Source: Stictocephala bisonia
Lineage: Eukaryota; Arthropoda; Insecta; Hemiptera; Membracidae
NCBI GenBank assembly: GCA_035578905.1
Contig: JAQJVL010000127.1
Location: forward strand, 682,001-746,000
Direction: 5' to 3'
DNA length: 64,000 bases
Positions 48,913 through 61,800 of the stretch are shown here, in pieces. The notes under the pieces are model-generated. The model did no database searches. It worked only from the letters and a program-made list of their open reading frames with translations, and was not told where the DNA came from. Each line of letters opens with the position of its first letter. Within the stretch, counting starts at the first letter, position 1. The translations under genes and the position numbers were made by a program.

Positions 48913-49755
48913 TTATACAGGTTGATTGAAAAGTATATAGCAAAAGTTCAGGAAATGATTAAATAGGTACAAATAAAAAAGTTCCTTCGAAGATGTGTCT
49001 TATCTCGCTTGCTTGGCGTCTTTTGTCTGTATGTTTTTAAAAAAACCGTTACTCTTAATACCGTTACTCTTAAACGGTATTATCTATAGCTTTGAAACTT
49101 GACACAAATATTGAACCACATAATATAATCTAAAAATATAAAATAATACTTTACCCATTTAGTAATGGCAGCTTTTTAAAAATGTTAGTGCTAAATATTT
49201 AGCTTAACAATAGGCAAATTTTTCGGTACCTCATGTGTTACAATCTGACAGTATATAAGTGAGAAAATGTAATTGTTGTGATTGTGTGCAATATATTTTT
49301 GCAACTTTTATATACTTGTATTTACTGACTTGAACAAAACCAGCAGTAAAATTTTGCACACGATTTTCTCAGTTATTTACCGTCCGATTGTAACAAATAA
49401 TGTACCAAAATATTTCCTTCTCTTTGGGATAAATATTAGGTATAGTGACAAGTTTGTTTTTTGATTTGGTTTTCATGAAATTTATCATTAAAATGTTAAA
49501 ACGGCCGTCATTTTGAAACGAGTAAAAATATTATTTTATATTTTTAGATTATATTAGGTTGTATAAATTTCAATATTTGTGTCAAGTATAAAAAATATAG
49601 CTAATACTTCTTAGGAGATATCGTATTCTTTAAAGAACCCACATACAGACAGACTTATGCTAAACTAAGCGAGATAAGACACATCTTCATAGGCACTTTG
49701 TTGTTTATTTTTACCTATTTAATAATTTCCCATAATTTTCAAACAACCTGTATAA
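48913..49755. mobile_element. 843-bp MITE with ~130-bp terminal inverted repeats
   Basis: Left end 'ttatacaggttgattgaaaa' and right end 'caaacaacctgtataa' are inverted. Homology continues inward for roughly 130 bp, including 'gaagatgtgtcttatctcgc' at 48993 facing 'gcgagataagacacatcttc' at 49668. TA dinucleotides at both CAGGTTG ends suit a Tc1/mariner-type TA target. The interior lacks a transposase frame, so it is non-autonomous. It ends about 135 bp downstream of the gene at 49892-56182. Confidence 0.8.
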
Positions 49756-49859
49756 CCATTATGTTACGTAAGCGCTAATCTGGTCAATGAATTAAAGATA
49801 TTTATAGCATTTGATAATTTTTTAAATAATAGCTTTTTGATAAACTTTAAGTTGATGTA

Positions 49860-49865
49860 TTTATT
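49860..49865 (-). terminator. Poly(A) signal AATAAA
   Basis: AATAAA in 'ataaaataaatacatc' on the - strand, 27 nt past the stop codon of the three-exon gene. It predicts a very short 3' UTR. Confidence 0.6.
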
Positions 49866-49891
49866 TTATACATATCCCTGAGTCTACGTTG

Positions 49892-51582
49892 TCACATCTC
49901 AGGAGGTATTTCATACTCGTCAAAATTTCCAAAATTTGTGTTTTGGTGCCAAGGACTGCTCGGACTACGTGGAGTGTACCTCCTATCAGCTATATTTCTG
50001 TAATTTGGATTCGGGTGTTGAGGCCAGTTTTGAACTCTGTTGTAGTATTGTGTATTTACAGGTTGTAGACGGTAACCATAAGGTGGTAAATTTTCAGTAA
50101 ACTGGGAGTTTTTGAGATTCTGGGGGTCGTTGTAAATATTTGTATCATGTCTAAACTGTGGGTCATTAAACCAGGGATTTGACCCACAATTTTCAGTGTA
50201 AAGCTTATCATCTTTATAGAAATATGGTGGTCTATTAGAGGGTTGTGATGGATCATAGGTTTGATTAGGGTGGTATATGGGATGAGGGGTATCTGTGAAC
50301 ACTGGCCCTTTTTTGATATACGAAGGTTGATAAAATGGTCGATATTGGTTTTTGCCATACATTATAAATCCCTCACCATTGTTTAGTCGCCGGTATTGTG
50401 GCCATGAAAAGTTCCTACTTTGCTTTGGTTCTCCATTATTAACTCTAATTGTTGTATCCTTTCTTGAAAAATTTTCTGTATTTTGTTCTGTTGAAACAAC
50501 ATTTCTTTTAGCAGGGTTTTGTATATTATGTGCACCATCAGCTATTGATGGATCTTTAGTGGTAGATAATGTTTGTTTAAGGGGTTGGGGATCATTATTT
50601 TTGTGCATTTCAAATCCATCATTACTATTGTTTTTTGTATGAAGCCATTGGTTTTCCATTCTGTTGTTTAAACTTTGTTGTTCCCTGTGCGTAATTGGAT
50701 GTTGTGATGTGTATATTTCTTGAGTTGGGCCTTTTTCAATTGGTGTGTTGAGCGAACTCTTGGGTGGCTGTTGAAACATTTTAGGTTTACTGCTGCTGAG
50801 GTAGTCAAAATTAGTGGTTTTATTGGAAAAGTCGTCTTGTTTAGTTGGCCTCCTCACAATTGTATCCATTCCTCTTCTTTCACTTGTTAATGAAGCAGTG
50901 TGTATTGTATTTGACTGTTTTAAAAATTCTTCATCAACTGGTGTATCAACTGGCATTTTATCAGTTAGTGTATTAACTTGAATTTTATCAGACAATGTAT
51001 CAATTTTCATTGTATTAATTGACTGTTGACTATTGTTTGTAGTTTTCATATTCTTATCAAAGTTACTATACTTAACCAATGCTAAGCTGTCTGTGATTTT
51101 TTGTACCTTTTTATTTATATTATAAACCGTTTTAATACTACCTTTGTGATTTTTTTGAAATTTCCTGACTGTTGAATGTCGTTTTTTACTGTTGTTTCGA
51201 AGATCGTATAATGTGTAAGTAGACTTCGGGTTCCAATTTTCAAAAGTTGTAACTTTTGATCTATCAATAGATTCTTTGGGAACATAAATTTTTTCACCTA
51301 CGACAGTAAAACTTGATTTTGGTTCTGGGTCATTTAGTGTATTCTCTTCGACATAAGCTGAAAACAATTTGGTAGAATGATCCAAGCTGATACTCTTAGT
51401 CAATTTATTGTTACTCTGCTCTACACTAGCTTCAACAGATACTGTTTGTAGGTTATGATTTTCTGATGTACTTTTCTTGTCGATATCACTGGTTTTTACA
51501 GTATCATCTACGATAACAGCTTTTGGGATGTTTTTTGCTATCGGATCATTTCCAGACGATTTAGTTATTGGTTCTTCAATTT
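49892..51582 (-). CDS. Exon 3 (terminal) of the 681-aa gene
   Basis: The exon starts after the acceptor 'attaattttattgcag'. Its first two bases complete codon 119 (C|AA, Gln), and the frame then stays open for 562 codons to TGA at 49892-49894. There is no ATG near the start, so it needs upstream exons. It encodes residues 119-681: a Lys/Asp/Ser segment, the basic patch, a Gln/Asn/Thr-rich linker, and the aromatic/proline tail with motifs such as YRPFYQPSY, HPIYHPNQTYDPSQPS and NRPPYFYKDD. Confidence 0.85.
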
Positions 51583-53531
51583 CTGCAATAAAATTAATTT
51601 AATAGCATCTAAAATTGTATGGGGAATATAATTTTACTTAAAAATATTATCTGAATAGTAATTGAAGGGCATCACGTAACTTTTATATATATTGAATGTC
51701 CTATCTTGACTTCAGAGAATTCTTACAGCAAAAACTTTAAAGTTTCTGCTACGGCCAAAGGCGTGACGATGTGAGCCATCAGAAGTCACAGCAACGTATT
51801 GTTTCTACATTTCAGCTACTGTTTTGTAGCCTAATTGTTTCATATTGTGAATTTGAGCGTGAGTAAATTTATCGTCACTGAGGGCTTTCTTACAATTTAT
51901 ATTGTTTTTACATTTTTGTTTCGTATTGTTATGGATCTTTATTACCGCACTTGTTCTACTGTACTATTATCTATTCTATTATTGTTTAAACCGATTAAAA
52001 TGCCTCATAAAGCAGATATATACCTAAAAGAGCAATTGTTGTCTGTCACATGTCAAACGCAACAGCCTCGGCAATACTGCGCGTCACACCTACACACAAA
52101 TGTCATTGTGTACTTTTGTCAAGTAGGGACATTCATTAAATAAAGTATATGTATTTTCTAATTGAACTTTATAAATGGGCTGAAATAATTTTGTATATTT
52201 TGCGATAATTTGTAAATAACTGTGTGAGAAGTTAAGTGACAGTAATAATTTTTGTTTTTTTTTTTTTACAAAATAAGTTACGTACTTAAAATGAATAGCA
52301 TGTCACCGCAAATTTCAAGGTATTTTTTAAACAATATTAACAGAAACTACAACTGTGTTTTTTATTAATATCCTTTAATATCTTCCATGCTTAAACTACA
52401 TTATTAGTTATACGAGTATATTTTGTAATAAATCATCATATGATAGTTAAACTAAGTACATTTTTAAATTTGGTTTAAATTATAATTAAAAGAGCTAAAA
52501 GACTAACTGAATTTACAAATAAGTTAGTATGATAATTCCTATTTGACAGTAATGTAGCAAATTTGGAAGCTTTTTGACCATAAATTATCACACTAAATGC
52601 TTCTTTGGGTTAACTTGTTTTAATCATTTTTCCAGGATTGTAGATTATTTATAATTTACGATTTCATTGAAATGGTAAATAGGTAGCTCTTTGGCATTCA
52701 CAATTTTTTTAACTTTATATATGTACATGGATTCTGTAAAAAAAATAACCACCAATTGACTTTAGTTTTAAAATAAAATTACTATATGTACTTTCTGGAA
52801 TATATATTCTAGTATGTCAACTAATATTAAACTTTAAGCTAGGCTTTTTCAGTAGTACCTATATGGAGCTATATGTTGATAGTATTATAGTTCTTATTGT
52901 TGACTATTACACGTTATAGTATTCCGATTACACCTCCTAAGTGTTCTTTACTTTGAGAAAGAACTGAAGTATTTTATTAAAACAAATAACTGTATAAAAA
53001 TATATAAGTTTTAGTGGTGTATAAGAATACTATGCCATGTTAACCTAATAACTTCATCAGCTTCCTCTGTATTTGAGGGGAAAATATTTTAAAAGTTTTC
53101 AAATATAATTATTTTAAATTTTAGACTGCAGCTCGTCATATTAGTATGTTTAAATAACATTATTCATTAAATATGTCTATTTCACTTAGTTATCACTTTT
53201 AAGTAGAATAACATAATATTTTATCTTGTTACTAATGCCCATGTTTATTGGAAATATATTATTTTAGTTAATTTTACATGTTGTAGCTTGTGTTATAACA
53301 ATATATATGGTAACGTCATTTATATGTTTAGCTAGAACTGTTCAACCTAGCGATAACTTACAGTGTAAAATGCAAAAATCAATTTGATTCAAGAAAAAAA
53401 AAAAAAAAAAAGAAAAGGTTGGTGGTGTTTTTCATTTAGGTCCTTTGAAAGGAAAATTAACAGTTGTGGTCTTCACTATACTTCCTTTGCTTTTATCCGT
53501 TTTTAAATATTTATATTGAATACATTATATG

Positions 53532-53596
<65 letters not shown>

Positions 53597-56182
53597 GTAG
53601 CCGCAATGACAATACATAGAATTTAATGAATGGAATTAAAATTCATCTTTCAAATTTATATTTCAGTTATTCCCCGTAGGCTTTAGGTATGTGCGGGGAA
53701 CTTATTCAGACAGAACAAGAGGGAGGGCCAATAAGGTACTATGTAAATACATACTGAGGAAACCCTCTATTACAAGACAGGATTTAGTCCTGCGCTATCT
53801 CTAACTCAAAGTCCTGACTCCTTAGATCACTCCACTACCAATTTTCTCTTAATGCTGTTATTGTTATTCAGTTATTATTCTTTAAAATATTTAATTATCT
53901 TATTTAGATTTTCTACTATATACAATGTTACTATTCTTTTTAAAAAAATTCAGGCAGGTATTGTTTGATTTACGTATGGCTCTAACTGACTTCCAATCTA
54001 TCCATTTGTGACTAACATTTAAGTTTTGTTCAATTGCATTTTATTTAGCATTCTTTTTATATTTTTGGATTTTATGGTATTTTTATTGTTGTTGTTTTTA
54101 TATATTGTGTCAATACTAATAGCTTTTTTCTTACTTACGTCCTCCTATGTCATCCGTACTTTCATCTTTTTCAATGAGAGTTTCCGTTGACGTACTGTGT
54201 TCAATCAACGGGTGTTGGGTTATTTCACTCCAACTATGTGGAGAAACGGGGTTCTCGCTTGATTGGCCGTTCTCGTCTGATGAATGTATACTATTTTCTG
54301 TGGAATCCAAACTCTCTGATTCTGTGTTTGACTGTTCATGACTGCTTTCTTCAGAATTAGGTATATCTGAAGAACCGTCTGTAGATGTAGAATGCGTTGA
54401 TAAATTATCATCGGTCGTAGAGGACTTTTTCTCTTGTGAATCATTAGCTGGAAATTAAAATAAATTTATTAATAAAACTAATAATAGAAGATTTTTGTGT
54501 TGGAAATTCATAGGATGTTGGATAAGTTGATTATTTTAATATTTTACGGCGTTTTTTTTCTGTGTATTTTGTTATTTGTATTGTGTGTGTTTTTTTCATA
54601 ATTCTGCTTACCAGTAATCTTACCTGTATTTTTACCTATAATCTTACCTGTATATATTAATCTATTAAATGACTTTTTTATGTTTTTCTACGTTGATATT
54701 GGTTAATTATTAAGTACAAAATGTAATTAGATAAAAGTGTTAAGTGTAAGATAAGGTAGAAAGTAGCACCGGAAAACGATCGCAGTCGTTTACCCTGGAA
54801 ACGTTGTGTACGTTTTACAAACATATGATGTGTTGTAAATATCATAGAAATTTTCTTAAAGGTATATGGACTGGTTCCACTTTCACAAATAATTATTATT
54901 TTTTCCCTAGTTTGACCCTTCCAAGTAACAGAGCATCAGCCTCAGCTAAAACTGAATATATTACACCAAGTTTTCTTTTATTATTATTATTTATTTTTTT
55001 TTTTTTTTTTTTTACTTTAAATCTGCCATTCGCCGTTGATTATTGATCTCTAAGACAGAGTACTAGAAGAGTGTAAGGTGAATACCACTGATAAAAACAA
55101 ACGGTCGAGGCCAGGATTCGAACATGAGCTCAGGGGACATTCGTGACACCTTATACCAACTGGCTACTGGCTTTCCCTAAAATTTTAAACGTTATTTTAT
55201 TTTTACTGTGTTTACGTTATTTTATTATTACTAATACATTTTCATAGTGAATAATAATTACTTATCTCATTCTTTGATTTGTTTTCAGTAACTTTAGGTT
55301 TGCTTTTTCATATGCTAGGGAGGACATTCCAAAACACATATAATTTAAAGTTATTTATGTGTCATAAATAATTACGAAGATATTAGGAAGAGAACGGTTA
55401 TTTTTTTATTTAATCAGTTGTTGATAGTGTTACTTCCCCACCTCTTTGTTCATAAGGTAGGTTTAAAAATAAAACTTATTTTTAGTGGTGTGTAAACATA
55501 TTTGGCACGTACTGCCTTGTAGACAGTAAAAAAAAATACTCTAGCTAGAATTTAAATTGTACTTAGAGTGAGAAAACCCCCTAATTCGTCAAAAAATTTG
55601 ACTATAATGGCATCCTATAGACTAAAAATTTTTAAGGAAGAAACGCACTATATAAATATTTTCTTAACAATTATATATTATAAGTGGCAATTAAAGTAGT
55701 TTTTTTTTTTTTTTTTTTTTTTACTCAGTTTGTTGTAAACATCTTCCTTATATTTTTATTAATCTTTCTTTGCAAAGTAAAATACTGTAAGTAAATGTTT
55801 TACTATCTTTTTCAAAGTGATGCGTTGATTATGAGCCATAGAAATTAAAAAAAAAACTATTTTAAGGAAGTAGTTTATTAATATACAACTAACAACTTTG
55901 TATCATTATTGCAATGTAACTGTTTGAAATATGATATATTTTATTTACATCCTTGTCTCTTATGTAAATAAAGTATTTTCATAGTGTAATGTAAACTGTC
56001 ATAGTTCAGTACATATTATAAAGGTAAAATTACTTTTTAACGATATTACAAATAAATAAATACAGTTATTACATTAAATACAATTGGAAAAGTTGTTAAA
56101 CTTATATACGAATATTATATTGAATTGTTTACTCACATTTGTGAAACAATTTGTTTATGGTTTTTGATACTACGGAACCCAT
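49892..56182 (-). CDS. Three-exon gene for a 681-aa N-myristoylation-type disordered protein (family unknown)
   Basis: Predicted join on the - strand: 56182-56137, 54447-54139, 51582-49892 (46+309+1691 nt = 682 codons with stop). Both introns are phase 1, with consensus sites gtgagt..ttccag and gtaagt..attgcag, and the frame closes exactly. Residues 1-15 (MGSVVSKTINKLFHK) fit the N-myristoylation signal (Gly2, Ser6, Lys7) with basic residues, so membrane anchoring is inferred. Residues 16-118 are acidic, Ser/Thr/Glu-rich. About 248-280 is basic (Lys/Arg-rich). 310-338 carries three short D/N-T-L-x-D-K-like repeats. 509-681 is Pro/Tyr/Asn/Gln-rich, with a single Cys near 584 and the tail FDEYEIPPEM. 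No catalytic fold, transmembrane segment or signal peptide is visible. It looks like an intrinsically disordered, membrane-tethered adaptor or scaffold, but function is unknown. A similar tail ends the upstream gene at 63608. Confidence 0.75.
53535..53592. repeat. (TA)n microsatellite
   Basis: About 29 TA units inside intron 2. Confidence 0.95.
53650..53845 (-). mobile_element. tRNA-derived SINE
   Basis: On the - strand the head reads 'tggtagtggagtgatctaag' (A box) followed about 30 nt later by 'ggactaaatcctgtc' (B box-like), the polymerase III promoter layout. An unrelated body follows to about 53650. The B box has mutated from GGTTCGAATCC, so the copy is old. No clear tail. Confidence 0.5.
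54139..54447 (-). CDS. Exon 2 of the 681-aa gene (Ser/Glu-rich)
   Basis: 309 nt, symmetric phase 1-1, between acceptor 'tttattttaatttccag' and donor 'ggac|gtaagt'. The reading frame set by the neighbouring exons gives SNDSQEKKSSTTDDN onward: about 40% Ser/Thr, strongly acidic, with no Cys, ending TDDIGG. The other open frame of this stretch (a basic 74-codon run) conflicts with splice phase and is treated as a shadow. Being symmetric, the exon could be skipped without shifting the frame. Confidence 0.75.
54448..56136 (-). other. Intron 1 of the 681-aa gene
   Basis: 1,689 bp, phase 1, gtgagt to ttccag. It contains the SINE at 54990-55178 and a poly(T) run at about 55700-55721. No extra exon is apparent. 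Confidence 0.65.
54990..55178 (-). mobile_element. tRNA-derived SINE with A-tail
   Basis: On the - strand: A box TAGCCAGTTGG (rc of 55156-55166), then B box GTTCGAATCC (rc of 55114-55123), then a ~100-bp body and a poly(A) tail (T-run 54994-55013 on +). Head, body and tail are all present and both promoter boxes are near consensus, so this is a comparatively young, full-length copy of about 190 bp. Confidence 0.8.
56137..56182 (-). CDS. Exon 1 of the 681-aa gene (N-myristoylation signal)
   Basis: 46 nt encoding MGSVVSKTINKLFHK plus one base of codon 16, then donor T|gtgagt. Gly2, small residues at 3-5, Ser6 and Lys7 match the known N-myristoyltransferase consensus. The start was chosen because it is the only ATG whose frame and donor phase join exon 2. 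The ATG context is 'tttcaaATGG' (A at -3). Confidence 0.7.
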
Positions 56183-56350
56183 TTGAAATCCAGTGTTCTT
56201 TTATTGAAAAAACTTTTAGGTTTTTAAACTACTGTACATAGCTAGATACTGTATGTTTATATCGAAACAAGATTAAATTTTACTCAACACCATCTATCAG
56301 CTGAATGGAATTTATGTAGATAACGCCATAGTGTGTCATCCTCTTGCTCT

Positions 56351-56357
56351 TTTTATA
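56351..56357 (-). promoter_or_regulatory. Probable TATA box
   Basis: TATAAAA on the - strand in 'ctcttataaaaagagc', about 170 nt upstream of the exon 1 ATG. It predicts a start site near 56325 and a ~145-nt 5' UTR. Confidence 0.4.
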
Positions 56358-58154
56358 AGAGTAGAATGCGATAAGTCTAATTCAGTAAATGTTTCCGAAA
56401 TCAGTTAATTGTGTACTATACTATTTCAAACATTTGTGAAATCCCCTCTGTACCTTCGAGTTTTACATCATAGCGAAATAATTTAAATTACACTAAATAT
56501 ATTACACTAAGTATATTCAATACAACCTAAAATATCATTATATAAACAATATTTAATTTGAAACTAGAAAAAACAAGTTAATAAGAGACTTGCTTTGCTA
56601 ATACTATTAATAATTTGTGTTAAATACTATATTAAATACTAACTAGGTACATTAAAATATACATCGGTAACTTTAAAAGAATTGTTAGTTAGTAGAAAAC
56701 ATATTACTGTGGGTGCAGAAATTATGTGCACCCGAGTTTGAAGGTTTTTAACAAAGGAACTAAGAGGCCTACGAAAAATCTAATCACACAATTGTTTTCC
56801 TCATTCAATTATACGTTATGACATATGCATTTTAAATTACATAACGAGTTGTAATATTTTTTATCCTAGTAGTACCATAAAAACCATTGGAATGTTAGCT
56901 ACTTTTCACTGTACATCAAATTTACACCGTTATTACTTAAAAACTCGTTAACGTCTGGAATTTATATTTTATAGCCTGATATTGATAAGAATGTGTTCTA
57001 TATGTTTAATAGATTTTAGAATGTTAACTATTCGACAAAAAACTTTCTTATCAATTCCCTGGAGCTTTTTTTTCTTCGCTTATACAGGCCATAAAATAAT
57101 TTAATTAGTCTTGTTGTAATCCTTATGACATGAATACTTAGAAAATATCAATTTCATAAGTGTGATTAAATGCAGTGATTTTGTATTGATTTAAATTTTA
57201 AATCATTAGAAATGTACAAATTTTAAGTTATTTTAAATTAATTTAGGTTGATTTAAAATCACAATTTCCTACACATATGAAAGAGATGTATGGTAAATGT
57301 ACATGTAATAAGTGATATGAACAATATCAAGTAATTACTTGTAATTAATAAATTGTACGACCTCCTCAAGCCAAGAAAACAAAGTTTACTATAGTTTGAA
57401 AGAAAAATGTCTCTCGAAAAGTTAAGTGAACAGTTAATACACTATTCCTCCGTAAAGCTTGTAGTTCAAATTTATTTGCGTCAGTGTACTAATATTGTCT
57501 AAGAGTTCAAGAATCTACGAATGAATTTCCCTTTCCCAAACACTTACTACAAACTACATTTATTTGTAACTGTGCGTAGAGGTTTTCAATTCTTAATTCA
57601 ACAATATATAAACGTTAATAGTTAACTAATTATTTATCTTGTTAACTAAATTATTCATTAAAATAGTAATATTAATTAATTTGTTTGCATGAAAAATGTA
57701 AAAGAGTCTGCAGAGGTAGTCACCATATTGGATTTATATCTTACAAGGGAAGTTTTAAACGTCTTATAGCACTGTAACTTAAATATTTTGTCAGAATATT
57801 ATCAATTATTTGAAAGCGTATAAATTTTATAATTTTAGTTTTTTTTAATATTTATTTGTAAATAAATAAACAATATTAGTTTAAGTTTCATAAGGAAATA
57901 TAAATTTGAACAATTGAAACATTTAAAAGGAGAACCACTACGATCTTTAACGATCTTTCCAACGATTTAAAAGATAAGGTTTTCCATAAAATCACAATGC
58001 TGAACCTAATATGAAATTTCTTTTATAGAATATATATTTATATCTCTTTGGAAATGAAACGAAAATTCGTGAGTGATGAGCGACCAACCAACTGATAGCC
58101 GATGGAATCGTTTAACTACTGGTTTAACTCCCATGACTTGACAAGCGTAGGATT
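56358..58154. other. AT-rich intergenic DNA, no feature seen
   Basis: No gene, tRNA or repeat recognised upstream of the 681-aa gene before the palindrome at 58155. Confidence 0.4.
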
Positions 58155-58438
<284 letters not shown>

Positions 58439-58869
58439 ATTAATAAACGATACGTAATTAAATATTAAAATTATAAACATAAACAGGTCTTTAAAATCTA
58501 AAACAAATTTGAAAATAAGAAAACTTAATAATAAACGTTTTACAAACAATATCACATATTCAAACTATCTAATTATAAGAAATGTTTAGGTAATAATATA
58601 AAGATTACAACAATTTAAGGTGTCAAGGCGTTGTTATGGTTACGGATAGATAATATCGTCACACTATTTCAATACCAACTTCATTGAAATATTCAGTAAA
58701 TTAACTAAGTAAACAGTTATTTGTTTTATTTTAATAAAGAGTCAAATGAAATAAAATATATGTTATTAAGATCATAAAACACATGGTGGTAAATTTTATT
58801 TATCATTCACAATACATGCCCACAAAGATGTAACGTCAAAAATAGGTTTGGTACTGTACACTGTAGGTA

Positions 58870-61800
58870 CCTTCTCGAAAAGGACTAAAATCACAAGTGT
58901 GTCTAGATCTGTGCCCCTGCAATACCTCCTCGAGAAGTATTAACATCACAAGTGTGTCTAGATATGTGCCCCTGCAATACCTCCTCAAGAAGTATTAACA
59001 TCACAAGTGTGCTTAGATCTGTGCCTCTGCAATACCTCCTCAAGAAATATTAACGTCACAAGTGTGTCTAGATATGTGCCCCTGCAATACCTCCTCAAGA
59101 AGTATTAACGTCACAAGTGTGTCTAGATATGTACCCCTGCAATACCTCCTTAAGAAGTATTAACATCACAAGTGTGTCTAGATATGTGCCCCTGCAATAC
59201 CTCCTCAAGAAGTATTAACATCACAAGTGTGCTTAGATCTGTGCCTCTGCAATACCTCCTCAAGAAATATTAACGTCACAAGTGTGTCTAGATATGTGCC
59301 CCTGCAATACCTCCTCATGAAGTATTAACATCACAAGTATGTCTAGATATGTGCCCCTGCAATACCTCCTCAAGAAGTATTAACATCACAAGTGTGTCTA
59401 GATATGTGCCCCTGCAATACCTCCTCAAGAAGTATTAACATCACAAGTGTGTCTAGATATGTGCCCCTGCAATACCTCCTCAAGAAGTATTAACATCACA
59501 AGTGTGTCTAGATATGTGCCCCTGCAATACCTCCTCAAGAAGTATTAACGTCACAAGTGTGTCTAGATATGTGCCCCTGCAATACCTCCTCAAGAAGTAT
59601 TAACATCACAAGTGTGTCTAGATATGTGCCCCTGCAATACCTCCTCAAGAAGTATTAACATCACAAGTGTGTCTAGATATGTGCCCCTGCAATACCTCCT
59701 CAAGAAGTATTAACATCACAAGTGTGTCTAGATATGTGCCCCTGCAATACCTCCTCAAGAAGTATTAACATCACAAGTGTGTCTAGATATGTGCCCCTGC
59801 AATACCTCCTCAAGAAGTATTAACATCACAAGTGTGTCTAGATATGTGCCCCTGCAATACCTCCTCAAGAAGTATTAACATCACAAGTGTGCCTAGATCT
59901 GTGCCCCTGCAATACCTCCTCAAGAAGTATTAACGTCACAAGTGTGTCTAGATCTGTGCCCCTGCAATACCTCCTCAAGAAGTATTAACGTCACAAGTGT
60001 GTCTAGATCTGTTTTCCTGCAATACCTCCTCAAGAAGTATAAACATCACAAGTGTGTCTAGATCTGTGCCCATGCAATACCTCCTCAAGAAGTATTAACG
60101 TCACAAGTGTGTCTAGATATGTGCCCCTGCAATACCTCCTCAAGAAGTATTAACATCACAAGTGTGTCTAGATATGTGCCCCTGCAATACCTCCTCAAGA
60201 AGTATTAACATCACAAGTGTGTCTAGATATGTGCCCCTGCAATACCTCCTCAAGAAGTATTAACGTCACAAGTGTGTCTAGATATGTGCCCCTGCAATAC
60301 CTCCTCAAGAAGTATTAACATCACAAGTGTGTCTAGATATGTGCCCCTGCAATACCTCCTCAAGAAGTATTAACATCACAAGTGTGTCTAGATCTGTGCC
60401 CCTGCAATACCTCCTCAAGAAGTATTAACGTCACAAGTGTGTCTAGATCTGTGCCCCTGCAATACCTCCTCAAGAAGTATTAACGTCACAAGTGTGTCTA
60501 GATCTGTGCCCCTGCAATACCTCCTCAGAAGCATTAACGTCACAAGTGTGTCTGGATCTGTACCCCTGAAATATCTCCTCAAAAGCATTAACGTCTCAAG
60601 TGTGTCTTGATGTTTACCTCTGCAATATCTCCTCAAGAGGCATTTACACTATAATTGCGTCTGGATATGTACCCCTACAATACCTCCTTAAGATGCATTA
60701 ACATCACAAGTGTGTCTAGATCTGTGCCCCTGCAATACTCCCTCAAGAAGCATTAATGTCACAAGTGTGTTTGGGTGTGTACTTCTGCAATACCTCCTCA
60801 AGAGGCATTTACACTATAATTGCGTCTGGATATGTACCCCTACAATACCTCCTCAAGAAGCATTAACATCACAAGTGTGTCTAGATATGTACCCCTGCAA
60901 TACCTCCTCAAGAAGCATTAACATCACAAGTGTGTCTAGATATGTACCCCTGCAATACCTCCTCAAGAAGCATTAACATCACAAGTGTGTCTAGATATGT
61001 GCCCCTGCAATACCTCCTTAAGATGCATTAACATCACAAGTGTGTCTGGATATGTACCCCTGCAATACCTCCTTAAGATGCATTAACATCACAAGTGTGT
61101 CTAGATATGTACCCCTGCAATACCTCCTCAAGAAGCATTAACATCACAAGTGTGTCTAGATATGTGCCCCTGCAATACCTCCTTAAGATGCATTAACATC
61201 ACAAGTGTGTCTGGATATGTACCCCTGCAATACCTCCTCAAGAAGCATTAACATCACAAGTGTGTCTAGATATGTACCCCTGCAATACCTCCTCAAGAAG
61301 CATTAACATCACAAGTGTGTCTAGATATGTGCCCCTGCAATACCTCCTTAAGATGCATTAACATCACAAGTGTGTCTGGATATGTACCCCTGCAATACCT
61401 CCTTAAGAAGCATTAACATCACAAGTGTGTCTAGATATGTACCCCTGCAATACCTCCTTAAGATGCATTAACATCACAAGTGTGTCTAGATATGTGCCCC
61501 TGCAATACCTCCTTAAGATGCATTAACATCACAAGTGTGTCTAGATATGTACCCCTGCAATACCTCCTTAAGAAGCATTAACATTACAAGTGTGTCTGGA
61601 TATGTACCCCTGCAATACCTCCTTAAGATGCATTAACATCACAAGTGTGTCTAGATATGTGCCCCTGCAATACCTCCTTAAGATGCATTAACATCACAAG
61701 TGTGTCTAGATATGTGCCCCTGCAATACCTCCTTAAGAAGCATTAACATTACAAGTGTGTCTGGATATGTACCCCTGCAATACCTCCTCAAGAAGCATTA

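Larger units (their letters stand above)
51583..54138 (-). other. Intron 2 of the 681-aa gene
   Basis: 2,556 bp, phase 1, gtaagt to attgcag. It contains a (TA)n tract (53535-53592) and a tRNA-headed SINE (53650-53845) on -. A 102-codon + strand frame at 51835-52143 is Leu/Phe-rich then Cys/His-rich; it has no support as a gene. Confidence 0.7.

Noticed and set aside
51835..52143. 102-codon + strand frame inside intron 2
   Set aside because: Starts without ATG support, has mixed low-complexity hydrophobic content, lies opposite a well supported gene, and shows no homology.
54220..54444. Alternative basic 74-codon - strand frame over exon 2
   Set aside because: It ends before the donor and its phase does not fit exon 3. 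The Ser/Glu frame joins both neighbours exactly.
60415..60976. Repeat proteins in the 55-bp array
   Set aside because: Open frames arise from the satellite period and run on both strands. No gene signals.
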